DNA of 64,000 bases. It comes from CAVSRC01 sp963781775. GTDB taxonomy: Bacteria > Pseudomonadota > Alphaproteobacteria > Rhizobiales > Kaistiaceae. The stretch is from NCBI GenBank assembly GCA_963781775.1, contig CAWAHE010000019.1, positions 62,001-126,000 of the forward strand. Direction: 5' to 3'. The notes under the pieces were generated by a model. That model saw only the letters and a program-made list of their open reading frames with translations, did no database searches and had not been told where the DNA came from. Shown here piece by piece: positions 40,624 to 48,828 of this stretch (its first letter is position 1; each line of letters opens with the position of its first letter). Both the position numbers and the translations under genes were made by a program.

Positions 40624-41382
40624 ATGACCATCTGGAAGTGGATCGGCGAGGCGGCGCAGGGCGGGGCAGGGGCGTTCGGAGCGCTCCTCGGCTGGGCTGG
40701 CGGCCTGTTCGGCGGCATCGGCGACCCGGCGACGCGGCGGCAGGTCGCGTTCTCGGTCGCGCTGATCGCACTTTCGGCGAAGATGGCGAAGGCGGACGGC
40801 GTGGTGACCACCGACGAGGTCGCCGCCTTCCGTCGGGTGTTTACCGTTCCGCCGGACGAAGAGCGCAACGTCGCGCGCCTGTTCGACCTGGCGCGGCGCG
40901 ATGTCGCCGGCTTCGACACCTACGCGCGGCGGATCGCGACGCTCTACGCCGACGACCGTGCCGCCCTGGAGGATGTGCTCGACGGCCTCTTCGTCATCGC
41001 CAAGGCAGATGGCGCCGTGCATGAGGCGGAGTTCGCCTATCTCGAGGCGGTTGCCGAGATCTTCGGGATGAGCGCCGACTTCGAACGAATTGCCGCGCGC
41101 CACGTCGCGCCGGAGGAAGGCGATCCGTATGTGGCGCTCGGCGTCGACCGCGACCTGTCGTTCGAGGCGTTGCGGGCCCGCTACCGCAGGCTCGTCGCCG
41201 ACAATCATCCCGACCGCGTGATCGCGCGCGGCCTGCCGCCGGAGTTCGTGATCATCGCCAACGACCGCCTCGCGGCCATCAACCGGGCATGGGAGCGGAT
41301 CGAGAAGGAGCGGCGGCCGGCTGCCTCACGCGATCCCGTGCGACGAGGGCGAAGCCTGAGAGGAAGCCGAACGCGGCGATAA
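40624..41382 (+). CDS. TerB-DnaJ (DjlA-like) co-chaperone
   Basis: A 252-residue protein. Residues about 35-165 are a TerB/DUF533-type helical domain (KMAKADGVVTTDEVAAFRRV, later FVIAKADGAVHEAEFAYLEA, both with the acidic TerB pattern). Residues about 172-235 are a J domain with the invariant tripeptide in ADNHPDRVIARG (HPD). Unlike E. coli DjlA there is no strong N-terminal membrane helix, only a Gly-rich hydrophobic stretch. It would stimulate DnaK ATPase. The C-terminus past the J domain is basic and overlaps the convergent ZIP gene by 104 bp. Confidence 0.9.
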   Translation: MTIWKWIGEAAQGGAGAFGALLGWAGGLFGGIGDPATRRQVAFSVALIALSAKMAKADGVVTTDEVAAFRRVFTVPPDEERNVARLFDLARRDVAGFDTYARRIATLYADDRAALEDVLDGLFVIAKADGAVHEAEFAYLEAVAEIFGMSADFERIAARHVAPEEGDPYVALGVDRDLSFEALRARYRRLVADNHPDRVIARGLPPEFVIIANDRLAAINRAWERIEKERRPAASRDPVRRGRSLRGSRTRR

Positions 41383-42085
41383 AGCCGGTGAGGTCGTGGG
41401 TCTCGGCGAAGGCTTCCGGAATCATCGTGTCGGCGATGAGGGCGATCAGGGCGCCGCCGGCAATGGCCTGTATCAGGGCAACCCATTCCGGCGCGAACTG
41501 GCTCACGACCGCGTAGCCGATCAGCGAGACCACACCACTCATCGCGGTGATGCCGAGCCACAGGCCGAAGACGGAGCGTCGGCTGCGGCCCGCGGCCTTC
41601 ATGCCGACGCTCGACGACAACGCCTCGGGGATGTTGGACAGGAAGATGGCGATGACGGCCGCAATGGCCACGCCGTTGCCGTCGATCAGGCTGACGCCGA
41701 TGACGATCGCCTCCGGAATGCCGTCGATGACGGTGCCGAGCGCAATGGCTGCGGCTGAGTCATCGCCATTGCCGCCGTCGCTCGGCCGCGCCGAGCGCAT
41801 GCGATGCCGGGCTCCGGCGCGGGCAAGTAGTTCCGAGCCGACCGTGAAGATCACGGCGCCGATCAGGAAGCCGCTGGCGCTCGCTTCGAGGCCGCCGGTG
41901 TGGAAGGCCTCGTCCATGATGTCGAAGGCGATGGCCGAGATCAGGATGCCGGCCCCGAAGGCCATGATCCAGGCGACCGCGCGCCGGCCGAGATGGGCGA
42001 ACCAGCCAAGCGCGGCGCCGATGAGCAGCGCGCCGCCCGCAACAAGGCCCCAGAGCAGGGCAGCAATGGCGTCGCCGGTGTTCAC
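41279..42085 (-). CDS. ZIP-family metal transporter
   Basis: A 268-residue membrane protein with about eight helices. Helix 4 holds AIALGTVIDGIPEAIVIGVS, the ZIP metal-site pattern with Asp, Pro and Glu, and helix 5 has IAIFLSNIPEALSSSVGM with Asn-x-x-Glu. ZIP proteins import divalent metals (Zn, Fe, Mn). The variable loop SARPSDGGNGDDSAA lacks the usual His-rich stretch, so the metal is uncertain. The 3' end overlaps the convergent djlA-like gene. Whether the two proteins' tails are both real cannot be settled from sequence alone. Confidence 0.85.
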   Translation of the reverse strand: MNTGDAIAALLWGLVAGGALLIGAALGWFAHLGRRAVAWIMAFGAGILISAIAFDIMDEAFHTGGLEASASGFLIGAVIFTVGSELLARAGARHRMRSARPSDGGNGDDSAAAIALGTVIDGIPEAIVIGVSLIDGNGVAIAAVIAIFLSNIPEALSSSVGMKAAGRSRRSVFGLWLGITAMSGVVSLIGYAVVSQFAPEWVALIQAIAGGALIALIADTMIPEAFAETHDLTGFIAAFGFLSGFALVARDRVRQPAAAPSRSAPMPG

Positions 42086-42152
42086 GGAGTCATCCGCCTG
42101 TCGTATGGCGCCGGAGCCGCCGATCGGCTAAGTCGCGGCTGAGACACGGATC

Positions 42153-42902
42153 ATGCCATTGCCTCAGAGATTCGACCAACGCCCGTCGCCGAACCACGGT
42201 CCGCGTGCCGCGGATAAGCCGGTCGACATCCTGCTGCTGCACTACACGGGCATGGCCTCGGAACAAGGCGCGCTCGATTGGTTGTGCAGCCCGCAATCGC
42301 AGGTGTCGTCGCACTATTTCGTTTTCGAGGATGGCCGCGTCGTGCAGATGGTCGAGGAGAGCGAACGCGCCTGGCACGCCGGCAAGTCGTTCTGGGCAGG
42401 TGAGACCGACATCAACGCGCGTTCGGTCGGCATCGAGATCGCCAATCCCGGTCACGAATTCGGCTATCGCGGTTTTCCACGCGCCCAGGTCGATGCGGTC
42501 ATCGCGCTTTGCCGTGACATCGTCTCACGCCACCCCATTCCGCCGCAGCGGGTGCTGGCTCATTCCGACGTTGCGCCGATGCGCAAGGAGGATCCGGGCG
42601 AACTGTTCCCGTGGAGCGAATTGTGGGAGGCCGGCATCGGCCATTGGGTGATGCCGGAGCTGGTGACGGCCGGGCCCATGCTTCAGGCGGGCGACAGCGG
42701 TGAGGCGGTCGCCGACCTCAAGCAACAATTCCGGGATTACGGCTACGGCCTTGGCGCGGAATCGCTATTCGACGATGAGACGGCGGCGGTGGTGCGTGCC
42801 TTCCAGCGCCACTTCCGTCCGGCGCAGGTGGACGGCGTCGCCGACGTTTCGACGGTTGCCACGCTCGACAAGCTGTTAGCCGCGTTGCCAGCGATACCTT
42901 GA
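42153..42902 (+). CDS. N-acetylmuramoyl-L-alanine amidase with peptidoglycan-binding domain
   Basis: A 249-residue amidase_2 (AmpD-like) protein. ILLLHYTGM, RAWHAGKSFWAGETDINARS and LAHSDVAPMRKEDPGELFPW contain the zinc ligands His, His and Asp and the catalytic residues. Residues about 178-245 form a PG_binding_1 domain (AGDSGEAVADLKQQFRDYGY). No signal peptide is seen, so it probably recycles anhydromuropeptides in the cytoplasm, cleaving the lactyl-L-Ala amide bond. Its final codons contain the -35 box of the rnpB promoter. Confidence 0.9.
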   Translation: MPLPQRFDQRPSPNHGPRAADKPVDILLLHYTGMASEQGALDWLCSPQSQVSSHYFVFEDGRVVQMVEESERAWHAGKSFWAGETDINARSVGIEIANPGHEFGYRGFPRAQVDAVIALCRDIVSRHPIPPQRVLAHSDVAPMRKEDPGELFPWSELWEAGIGHWVMPELVTAGPMLQAGDSGEAVADLKQQFRDYGYGLGAESLFDDETAAVVRAFQRHFRPAQVDGVADVSTVATLDKLLAALPAIP

Positions 42903-42928
42903 CCCCGCAGCGGCCCGGTGCCTATCTC
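42899..42928 (+). promoter_or_regulatory. Promoter of rnpB
   Basis: TTGACC (42899-42904), 18 bases, TATCTC (42923-42928). It predicts a transcript start at about 42935, the base at which the P1 stem of RNase P RNA begins. The -35 box overlaps the amidase stop codon. Confidence 0.6.
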
Positions 42929-42934
42929 CAGCCC

Positions 42935-43337
42935 GTCAGTCGGCTGGACGGCCGCTCCGGCAAGGGTCGAAAGGCCGCCGGGGAGGAAAGTCCGGGCTCC
43001 ACGGAAACACGGTGCCGGCTAACGGCCGGCGGGGGCGACCCCAGGGAAAGTGCCACAGAAAGCAAACCGCCCGTCCCGCGTTCGTATTGGGATGGGTAAG
43101 GGTGAAAGGGTGGGGTAAGAGCCCACCGCGGGACCGGTAACGGGACCGGCACGGCAAACCCCACCGGGAGCAAAACCGAATAGGGACGGCGCGGGACGAA
43201 AGTCCCGGCAGGTTTCCACGCCAGTCGTCCGGGTAGGTTGCACGAGGCGTCCGGTAACGGGCGCACTTCAGAGGAATGGCCGTCACGCAGGCGGGAAACC
43301 GCCGGCCATACAGAACCCGGCTTACAGGCCAACTGGC
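42935..43337 (+). ncRNA. rnpB: RNase P RNA (type A)
   Basis: About 403 nt folding as bacterial type A RNase P RNA, the catalytic RNA that removes 5' leaders from pre-tRNA. The conserved core segments are visible: GAGGAAAGTCCGGGCTCC near 42983-43000 (P4 5' strand region), the CAGGGAAAGTGCCACAGAAA stretch at 43041-43060, and ACAGAACCCGGCTTACAGGC near 43310-43329. The two ends pair as P1 (GUCAGUCGGC with GCCAACUGGC). A terminator follows. Numerous short frames on both strands here are not genes. Confidence 0.95.
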
Positions 43338-43349
43338 ATTTTGTTGAGG

Positions 43350-43385
43350 CGCCGTCGTCCGAAAGGGCGGCGGCGTCGCCATTTT
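43350..43385 (+). terminator. Terminator downstream of rnpB
   Basis: CGCCGTCGTCC (43350-43360) pairs with GGGCGGCGGCG (43365-43375) over 11 positions around a GAAA tetraloop, followed by TCGCCATTTT. Strong stem, short U-tract. Confidence 0.65.
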
Positions 43386-43493
43386 CGGCGGCTCGATCGG
43401 TGTTGCCGCCGCGCCGACAAACGGAATCTTAAGCCTAACCATCGCTAAATGTCGCGATGGCGCGCCGTGGGGCGGCCAGAACCAGCCCTTTCC

Positions 43494-43523
43494 TTGACGG
43501 CCCGCGAAATCCCATGATATCCC
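43494..43523 (+). promoter_or_regulatory. Promoter of the mra/dcw operon
   Basis: TTGACG (43494-43499), 18 bases, TATCCC (43518-43523). The -10 box and spacer are covered by the MraZ repeats, so repressor binding would block RNA polymerase. Transcript would have a leader of about 155 nt. Confidence 0.55.
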
Positions 43524-43535
43524 ATGAAATCCCGG
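43501..43535. promoter_or_regulatory. MraZ binding repeats
   Basis: CCC (GGG on the other strand) recurs at 43501, 43511, 43521 and 43531, exactly 10 bases apart; the two central copies read TGGGA on the minus strand with five-base spacers. This equals the TGGG-N direct-repeat operator known for MraZ in E. coli. The position over the promoter, 150-180 bp before mraZ, implies autoregulation. Confidence 0.8.
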
Positions 43536-43684
43536 AAACACGCTGGCGCATCGCCGGTCTTCCGGTCGCAGGCGCGGGGTCGTCATGAGGCGCGTTGCGG
43601 CAATCCATCCGGCACATCGCCGGTTGTCCCGGGATCGTTACCCCGGCGGGCCATCTGGCTCGCGCGGCGGCGCGGGCGAGGGTG

Positions 43685-44170
43685 ATGGACGAGTTTGTTT
43701 CCACGTTCACGAACCGGCTGGACGCCAAGGGACGCGTGTCGATCCCGGCGCCGTTCCGGGCCGTGCTGGCGGTGGATGGCTTCGACGGACTCTATTGCTG
43801 CCCGACGCTCGACCAGCAGGCGTTCGACGCGGGCGGCAATCGCCTGCGTCACGTGATCGGGGCGAGCCTCGCCAATTTCGAACCGTTTTCGGACGACCAC
43901 GAACTTCTTTCGACGACGCTGATCGGCGACAGCGAGATCCTCAAGATCGACCAGGACGGGCGCGTCGTCCTGTCGGACACCATCAAGGCCCATGCCGGCA
44001 TCGCCGACCGGGTGACCTTTGTCGGCCAGGGCTACAAATTTCAGCTCTGGGAGCCAGGACGTTTCGCAGCGTACCGGGAAGAGGCCAAGAACCGGCTGCG
44101 CGACTTGCGAAAGCGTCTTGCCCCAGGCCACCGCGCGCCGGGCGCAAGTCCACGGACGGGGGAATCATGA
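43685..44170 (+). CDS. mraZ: Transcriptional regulator MraZ
   Basis: A 161-residue protein with two AbrB-like SpoVT domains. FVSTFTNRLDAKGRVSIPAP (residues 4-23) is the first DNA-binding signature, and ILKIDQDGRVVLSDTIK (about 80-96) the second. MraZ forms a ring-shaped oligomer that represses its own dcw operon. The ATG at 43685 fits the family start (MDEFVSTF), and an upstream in-frame ATG at 43595 is rejected. The stop overlaps rsmH (ATGA). The C-terminus is longer and more basic than in E. coli. Confidence 0.95.
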   Translation: MDEFVSTFTNRLDAKGRVSIPAPFRAVLAVDGFDGLYCCPTLDQQAFDAGGNRLRHVIGASLANFEPFSDDHELLSTTLIGDSEILKIDQDGRVVLSDTIKAHAGIADRVTFVGQGYKFQLWEPGRFAAYREEAKNRLRDLRKRLAPGHRAPGASPRTGES

Positions 44171-45201
44171 CGGTGGGTCGCGGCACTGATACCAACAGTG
44201 TCGCTGGCGGACCGGCCCGCCACGTCCCTGTGATGCTCGAGGAGGTGGTTCACTTTCTCGCGCCCGGCGCCGGTGGTACCTACATTGACGGAACCTTCGG
44301 GGCGGGCGGCTATTCGGCCGCCATTCTCGCCCGCGGAGCGAACGTCATCGCCATAGACCGCGATCCGCGAGCCCTTGCGGCCGGCGCGGCCATGGCGGAC
44401 TCCGCGGGCGGTCGATTGTCGCTAGTCGAGGGCCGGTTCTCGGCCCTCGACGCGATCGCCCGCGCCCATCGCCGCGAACGCGTCGATGGCGTCGTGCTGG
44501 ATGTCGGCGTGTCGTCGATGCAGCTCGACGATGTGGAGCGTGGATTCTCCTTCCGAGGCGAAGGTCCGCTCGACATGCGCATGGGCAGCGAAGGGACGAG
44601 CGCCGCCGACGTCGTCAACCACATGGAGCGGCGCGATCTGGCGCGCGTCATCGCCGTGCTTGGCGAAGAGAAGAAGGCGGGGCTTGTTGCCGCGGCGATC
44701 GACAGAGCGCGTGCCGAGAAGCCGCTCGCCACCACGAGGGAGCTTGCCGACATCGTCTCGCGCGCCGTCGGCGGGCGGCGCGATCAGCCGATCCACCCGG
44801 CGACGCGGACCTTTCAGGCGCTGCGCATCTTCGTCAATCGCGAGCTTGAGGAACTGGCCGGGGCGCTCGCCGCCTCCGAGCGCATCCTCGGCGAAGGCGG
44901 TCGGCTGGTGGTGGTCTCGTTCCACTCGCTCGAGGACCGCATCGTCAAGCGCTTCTTCGCCGACCGCTCGGCGGTGAAGAGCGGCCGCTCGCGTCACGAA
45001 CCCGAAACCGAGGTCGCCGCGCCGACATTCGAGATGCTGGCGCGCGGCGCCGTCTCGCCCGGGAGCGTGGAGATCAACGCCAATCCGCGGGCGCGCTCGG
45101 CGCGCCTGAGAGCCGGCCGGCGAACGGCCGCCGCGCCGCGGTCGCTCGACATGGCGGCGATCGGCGTGCCGCTCGTGCCCGAGTTCGAAGGGGGAATGTG
45201 A
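44167..45201 (+). CDS. rsmH: 16S rRNA (cytosine(1402)-N(4))-methyltransferase
   Basis: A 344-residue SAM-dependent methyltransferase (also called MraW) acting on the decoding centre of 16S rRNA. HVPVMLEEVVHFLAPG opens the domain, YIDGTFGAGGYSAAIL is motif I, GVVLDVGVSSMQLDDVERGF and the C-terminal RLVVVSFHSLEDRIVKRFF are diagnostic. A Pro/Ala/Arg-rich tail of about 50 residues follows. It starts in the ATGA overlap with mraZ and is 3 bp from ftsL. Confidence 0.96.
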   Translation: MTVGRGTDTNSVAGGPARHVPVMLEEVVHFLAPGAGGTYIDGTFGAGGYSAAILARGANVIAIDRDPRALAAGAAMADSAGGRLSLVEGRFSALDAIARAHRRERVDGVVLDVGVSSMQLDDVERGFSFRGEGPLDMRMGSEGTSAADVVNHMERRDLARVIAVLGEEKKAGLVAAAIDRARAEKPLATTRELADIVSRAVGGRRDQPIHPATRTFQALRIFVNRELEELAGALAASERILGEGGRLVVVSFHSLEDRIVKRFFADRSAVKSGRSRHEPETEVAAPTFEMLARGAVSPGSVEINANPRARSARLRAGRRTAAAPRSLDMAAIGVPLVPEFEGGM

Positions 45202-45204
45202 GTC

Positions 45205-45561
45205 ATGGGTCGCCTGTTCAACCTGGTTCTGCTCGCCGCGATGATCTTCGGCGCCGCCGTCACCTACGACATGAAGCACAAGGCGGAGATCGCCGCCGAC
45301 CGGGTCGCATCGCTGCAATCCGACATCTCCCGGGAGAAGTCGCGGATAACGCTTCTCAAGGCCGAGTGGAGCATGCTGACCCAACCCGGGCGGCTCCAGG
45401 CAACGGTCGAGAAGTACGCAGATCATTTCCAGTTGCAGCCGTTCTCGCCGGATCAGATCGCCACCATCGACGAAATTCCGCTGCGGCCGATCGGGATCGA
45501 CGCCAAGGACGCCGAGGCGCTGGCCCGTATCGCCGCCGCGGCGCCGGTTGCGCTCAGGTAG
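45205..45561 (+). CDS. ftsL: Cell division protein FtsL
   Basis: A 118-residue bitopic protein: short cytoplasmic N-terminus, one helix (LFNLVLLAAMIFGAAVTYDM) and a periplasmic coiled-coil region rich in Glu and Lys (RVASLQSDISREKSRITLLK), as in FtsL, a divisome protein that links FtsQ/FtsB to FtsWI. Sequence identity to distant FtsL is low, as is usual; identification rests on topology and on position between rsmH and ftsI. Start 45205 follows the rsmH stop by 3 bp. Confidence 0.9.
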   Translation: MGRLFNLVLLAAMIFGAAVTYDMKHKAEIAADRVASLQSDISREKSRITLLKAEWSMLTQPGRLQATVEKYADHFQLQPFSPDQIATIDEIPLRPIGIDAKDAEALARIAAAAPVALR

Positions 45562-45586
45562 TGGGCAGGGGAGAGCGAGCAATCCG

Positions 45587-47309
45587 ATGAACACGAGCGA
45601 GCATCAATCCGGCGCTGCCGATGTCTTGCACGTCTCCGTCGCCGAGAGCCGGACGGAGCGCCGCGTCCGGCCGCCGGGCGATCCCGTCCGCAGGCGCATC
45701 CGGCTCGCCGCCGTCTTCTTCGGCGTTGCCTACCTTGCCCTCATCGGACGACTGGTCATGTTCGGAGCCACGGAGCCGAACAGCGGCCCCGGCTACGACG
45801 CCAATACGGCCATCTCGACCAGCCGGCCGGACCTCGTCGACCGCAACGGCGAGATTCTGGCGACCGACATCAACATGGCGTCGCTCTATGCCGAGCCGCG
45901 CAACATCCTCGATCCCGACGAGGCGACCGAACTGATCACCAGCGTGCTGCCCGATCTCGATGCGCGCGCGCTGCGGACGCGCTTGTCGGGCAATGCCGGC
46001 TTCGCGTGGATCAAGCGCGAGATCACGCCTGAGCAGCAGGAGCAGATTCATTCGCTCGGCATCCCGGGCATTGGCTTCATTTCGGAGAAGCGCCGCTTCT
46101 ATCCGGGTGGTCGGACCGCCTCGCACATCGTCGGCCTGGTCAACATCGACAACCAGGGCATTGCCGGCATGGAGAAATATGTCGACGACCACGGGCTCGG
46201 CGATTTGCATTCCGCCGGCTTCGCCCGTGGCGGCGATCTCGAACCGGTGCGCCTGTCGATCGATCTTCGCGTCCAGCACATCCTGCGCGACGAGTTGAGC
46301 AACGCCATGGACAAATACAGCGCGCTGGGAGCCGCCGGCGTCGTGCTCAACGCGCATACCGGCGAAGTCCTGGCGATGGCGTCGCTGCCTGATTACGACC
46401 CCAACGATCCGGTCGACGCGCTGAAGCCCGACCGGCTCAACCGCATGACGGCGGGCGCTTACGAGCTGGGTTCGGTGTTCAAGAGCTTCACCTTCGCCAT
46501 GGCTTTCGATAGCGGCGCGGTGAAGATGGGCGACACCATCGACGCCAGCAAACCGATCCATGCCGGCGGTTTCACCATCCACGACTTCCACGGCAAGTAC
46601 CGTCCGCTGACGGTGCCGGAAGTGTTCATCTACTCCTCCAACATCGGTGCGGCGCACATGGCGATGAAGGTCGGCACCGAGGGCGAGCAGGACTATCTGC
46701 GTCGCTTCGGGCTGCTGACCAAATTGCAGACCGACCTGCCGGAAGTGGCCGGGCCCATCCTGCCGAAACGCTGGACCGACCTGACGACGATGAACATCGC
46801 TTTCGGCCAGGGGCTTGCCGTCACGCCCATGCAGACGGCGGTTGCGGACGCCGCGCTGGTCAATGGCGGCCTGCTTAATCCCGCCGACCTTTGAGCCGCG
46901 CACCGCGGAACAAGCGAAGGACATGGCGGTGCGGGTGATCAAGCCCGAGGTGAGCCAGGAGTTGCGCTACCTGTTCCGCCTCAACGTGGAAAAGGGCTCC
47001 GGCCGCAATGCCGCCGTGCCCGGCTACATGGTTGGCGGCAAGACCGGCACCGCCCAGAAAGTGGTCAATGGCCGTTATTCTGACACAGCCCGGCTCAATT
47101 CTTTCCTGGCTGCCTTCCCGATCGACGACCCGAAATATGTCGTGCTGGTGATGCTTGACGATCCGCAGCGGGCGAAAGAGGGTGGCGGTACTACGGCGGG
47201 TTCCAATGCGGCACCGACCGTCGGCGCGGTTATCCGCCGCTCGGCGGCGCTGCTCGGCGTCGAGCCGCGCAAGGACGATGGGGTCTCGCCCTTGCTGGTG
47301 TCCAACTGA
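45587..47309 (+). CDS. ftsI: Peptidoglycan D,D-transpeptidase FtsI (PBP3), with a one-base frameshift
   Basis: Septal transpeptidase. After a short cytoplasmic start and a membrane anchor (AAVFFGVAYLALIGRLVMFG), the pedestal domain is followed by the catalytic domain: Ser296-Val-Phe-Lys299, Ser350-Ser-Asn352, and KTGTAQ after the frame change. The first frame ends at a TGA at 46892 in the sequence ALVNGGLLNPADL; one base ahead the protein continues LIPPTFEPRTAEQAKD to 47309. LIPPTF is the usual family sequence, so one extra A in CTTAATCCC (46874-46882) explains the break. FtsI is essential, so this is most likely a sequence error; corrected length is about 573 residues. Confidence 0.9.
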
Positions 47310-47367
47310 ACCTGCCGCAACAGAAGATGCGGCGCATGAAACGCACAACCGGACGACCGCAGTGTCG

Positions 47368-48828
47368 ATGCATCTTGGAGACCTCGCCGCCGCCGCCGGC
47401 CTGACCATTCCCGCCGGTGCCGGCGGGATTGCGATCGGGGGGCTTTCGGCCGACAGCCGCAAGGTTGCGCCCGGCTACCTGTTCGCTGCGCTCGCCGGGA
47501 CGACGGACGGTGCGCGCTTCGCCGGCGATGCGGTCGGGCGTGGCGCGACGGCGGTCCTCGCCGGAGCGACCGCCCAACTCGACGTGCCGACGGGCGTCAC
47601 CGTCCTGCGCGCCGCCGACCCCCGCCGCGCACTGGCGCTCGTCGCGGCGCGTTTCTATCCTCGCCAGCCGGAGCACCTCGTCGCCGTCACCGGCACCAGC
47701 GGCAAGACGTCGGTCACGGCTTTCGCCCGCCAGATCTTCGCGGCCGCCGGCAAGGAGGCGGCGAGCCTCGGTACCATCGGCGTCGTCAGCCCGAAGCGCA
47801 CGGAATACGGCAACCTGACGACGCCCGATCCGGTCAGCCTTCATGCCGAGCTCGATCTGCTGGCGCGCGAGGGCGTGACGCACGCGGCGATCGAAGCGTC
47901 GAGCCACGGTCTCGACCAGCGCCGGCTCGATGGCATCCGCATTGTCGCCGCCGGTTTCACCAATCTCGGCCGTGACCACATGGACTACCATCCGACCGTC
48001 GAGGCCTATCTCGCCGCCAAGCTGCGACTGTTCACCGACATCCTGCCCAAAAGCGGCACGGCGGTGATCGACATGGACGGTGCGCGCTCCGCCGACGTTG
48101 CCAAGGCGGCCGCAAGGCGCGCGCTGACCACGATCCGCGTCGGCCGCGCGGGGAATGAATTGAAACTCATCGAGCTCACGCCCGACGGCTTTCGTCAGCG
48201 CCTCCGCGTCGAGGCTTTCGGCAAACGGCACGACATCGGCCTGCCTCTTGCCGGCGCGTTCCAGGCCTCGAACGCGCTCGTCGCCGCCGGTCTCGCGATC
48301 GCGGCCGGCATCGAGCCGGAGAGGGCGCTTGCCGCGCTCGCCAACCTCGAGGGCGCGCCCGGGCGGCTGGAACTCGCCGGCCGAAAGCAGAACGGCGCCA
48401 TGATCTTCATCGACTACGCTCATAAGCCCGATGCGCTGGTGAGCGCCCTCCAGGCCCTTCGTCCGATGACCCACGGCCGGCTGATCGTCGTCTTCGGCGC
48501 CGGTGGCGATCGCGATCCCGGCAAGCGGCCCCTGATGGGTGAGGCGGCGGCGGCCAACGCCGACGTGGTCATCGTGACCGACGACAATCCGCGTTCGGAG
48601 TCGCCGGCGGCGATCCGCAAGGCGGTGATCGCCGGTGCGCCCGATGCCATCGAGATCGGCGACCGCGGCGAGGCGGTGGCGCGCGCCGTCGCGATGCTGG
48701 AGCCCGGCGACGTGCTCTGCGTCGCCGGCAAGGGCCACGAGACAGGTCAGATCGTTGGCGAACGCACCATTCATTTTTCCGACCATGAGGCCGTCAGGCA
48801 GGCGCTGGCCGCCGAGGTGGCTGCATGA
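47368..48828 (+). CDS. murE: UDP-MurNAc-L-Ala-D-Glu:meso-DAP ligase
   Basis: A 486-residue ATP-dependent ligase adding meso-diaminopimelate to UDP-MurNAc-dipeptide. The P-loop is GTSGKTSVTAF near residues 108-118, followed by EASSHGLDQRRL, the Mur-ligase EEK-like Lys region, and DNPR near residue 405, which selects meso-DAP rather than lysine. The ATG at 47368 is chosen because MHLGDL aligns with the usual MKLRDL start; GTG at 47362 is a close alternative. The stop overlaps murF (ATGA). Confidence 0.96.
   Translation: MHLGDLAAAAGLTIPAGAGGIAIGGLSADSRKVAPGYLFAALAGTTDGARFAGDAVGRGATAVLAGATAQLDVPTGVTVLRAADPRRALALVAARFYPRQPEHLVAVTGTSGKTSVTAFARQIFAAAGKEAASLGTIGVVSPKRTEYGNLTTPDPVSLHAELDLLAREGVTHAAIEASSHGLDQRRLDGIRIVAAGFTNLGRDHMDYHPTVEAYLAAKLRLFTDILPKSGTAVIDMDGARSADVAKAAARRALTTIRVGRAGNELKLIELTPDGFRQRLRVEAFGKRHDIGLPLAGAFQASNALVAAGLAIAAGIEPERALAALANLEGAPGRLELAGRKQNGAMIFIDYAHKPDALVSALQALRPMTHGRLIVVFGAGGDRDPGKRPLMGEAAAANADVVIVTDDNPRSESPAAIRKAVIAGAPDAIEIGDRGEAVARAVAMLEPGDVLCVAGKGHETGQIVGERTIHFSDHEAVRQALAAEVAA

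Noticed and set aside
42931..43340. Several ORFs of 60-216 codons on both strands.
   Set aside because: They lie over the RNase P RNA gene, which explains the conservation-like sequence.
46871..46894. CTT TGA at the ftsI frame break resembles the +1 recoding site of prfB.
   Set aside because: There is no Shine-Dalgarno-like AGGGGG three bases upstream, and the family sequence LIPPTF is readable in the new frame well before the CTT, so the shift occurred earlier, at CTTAATCCC.
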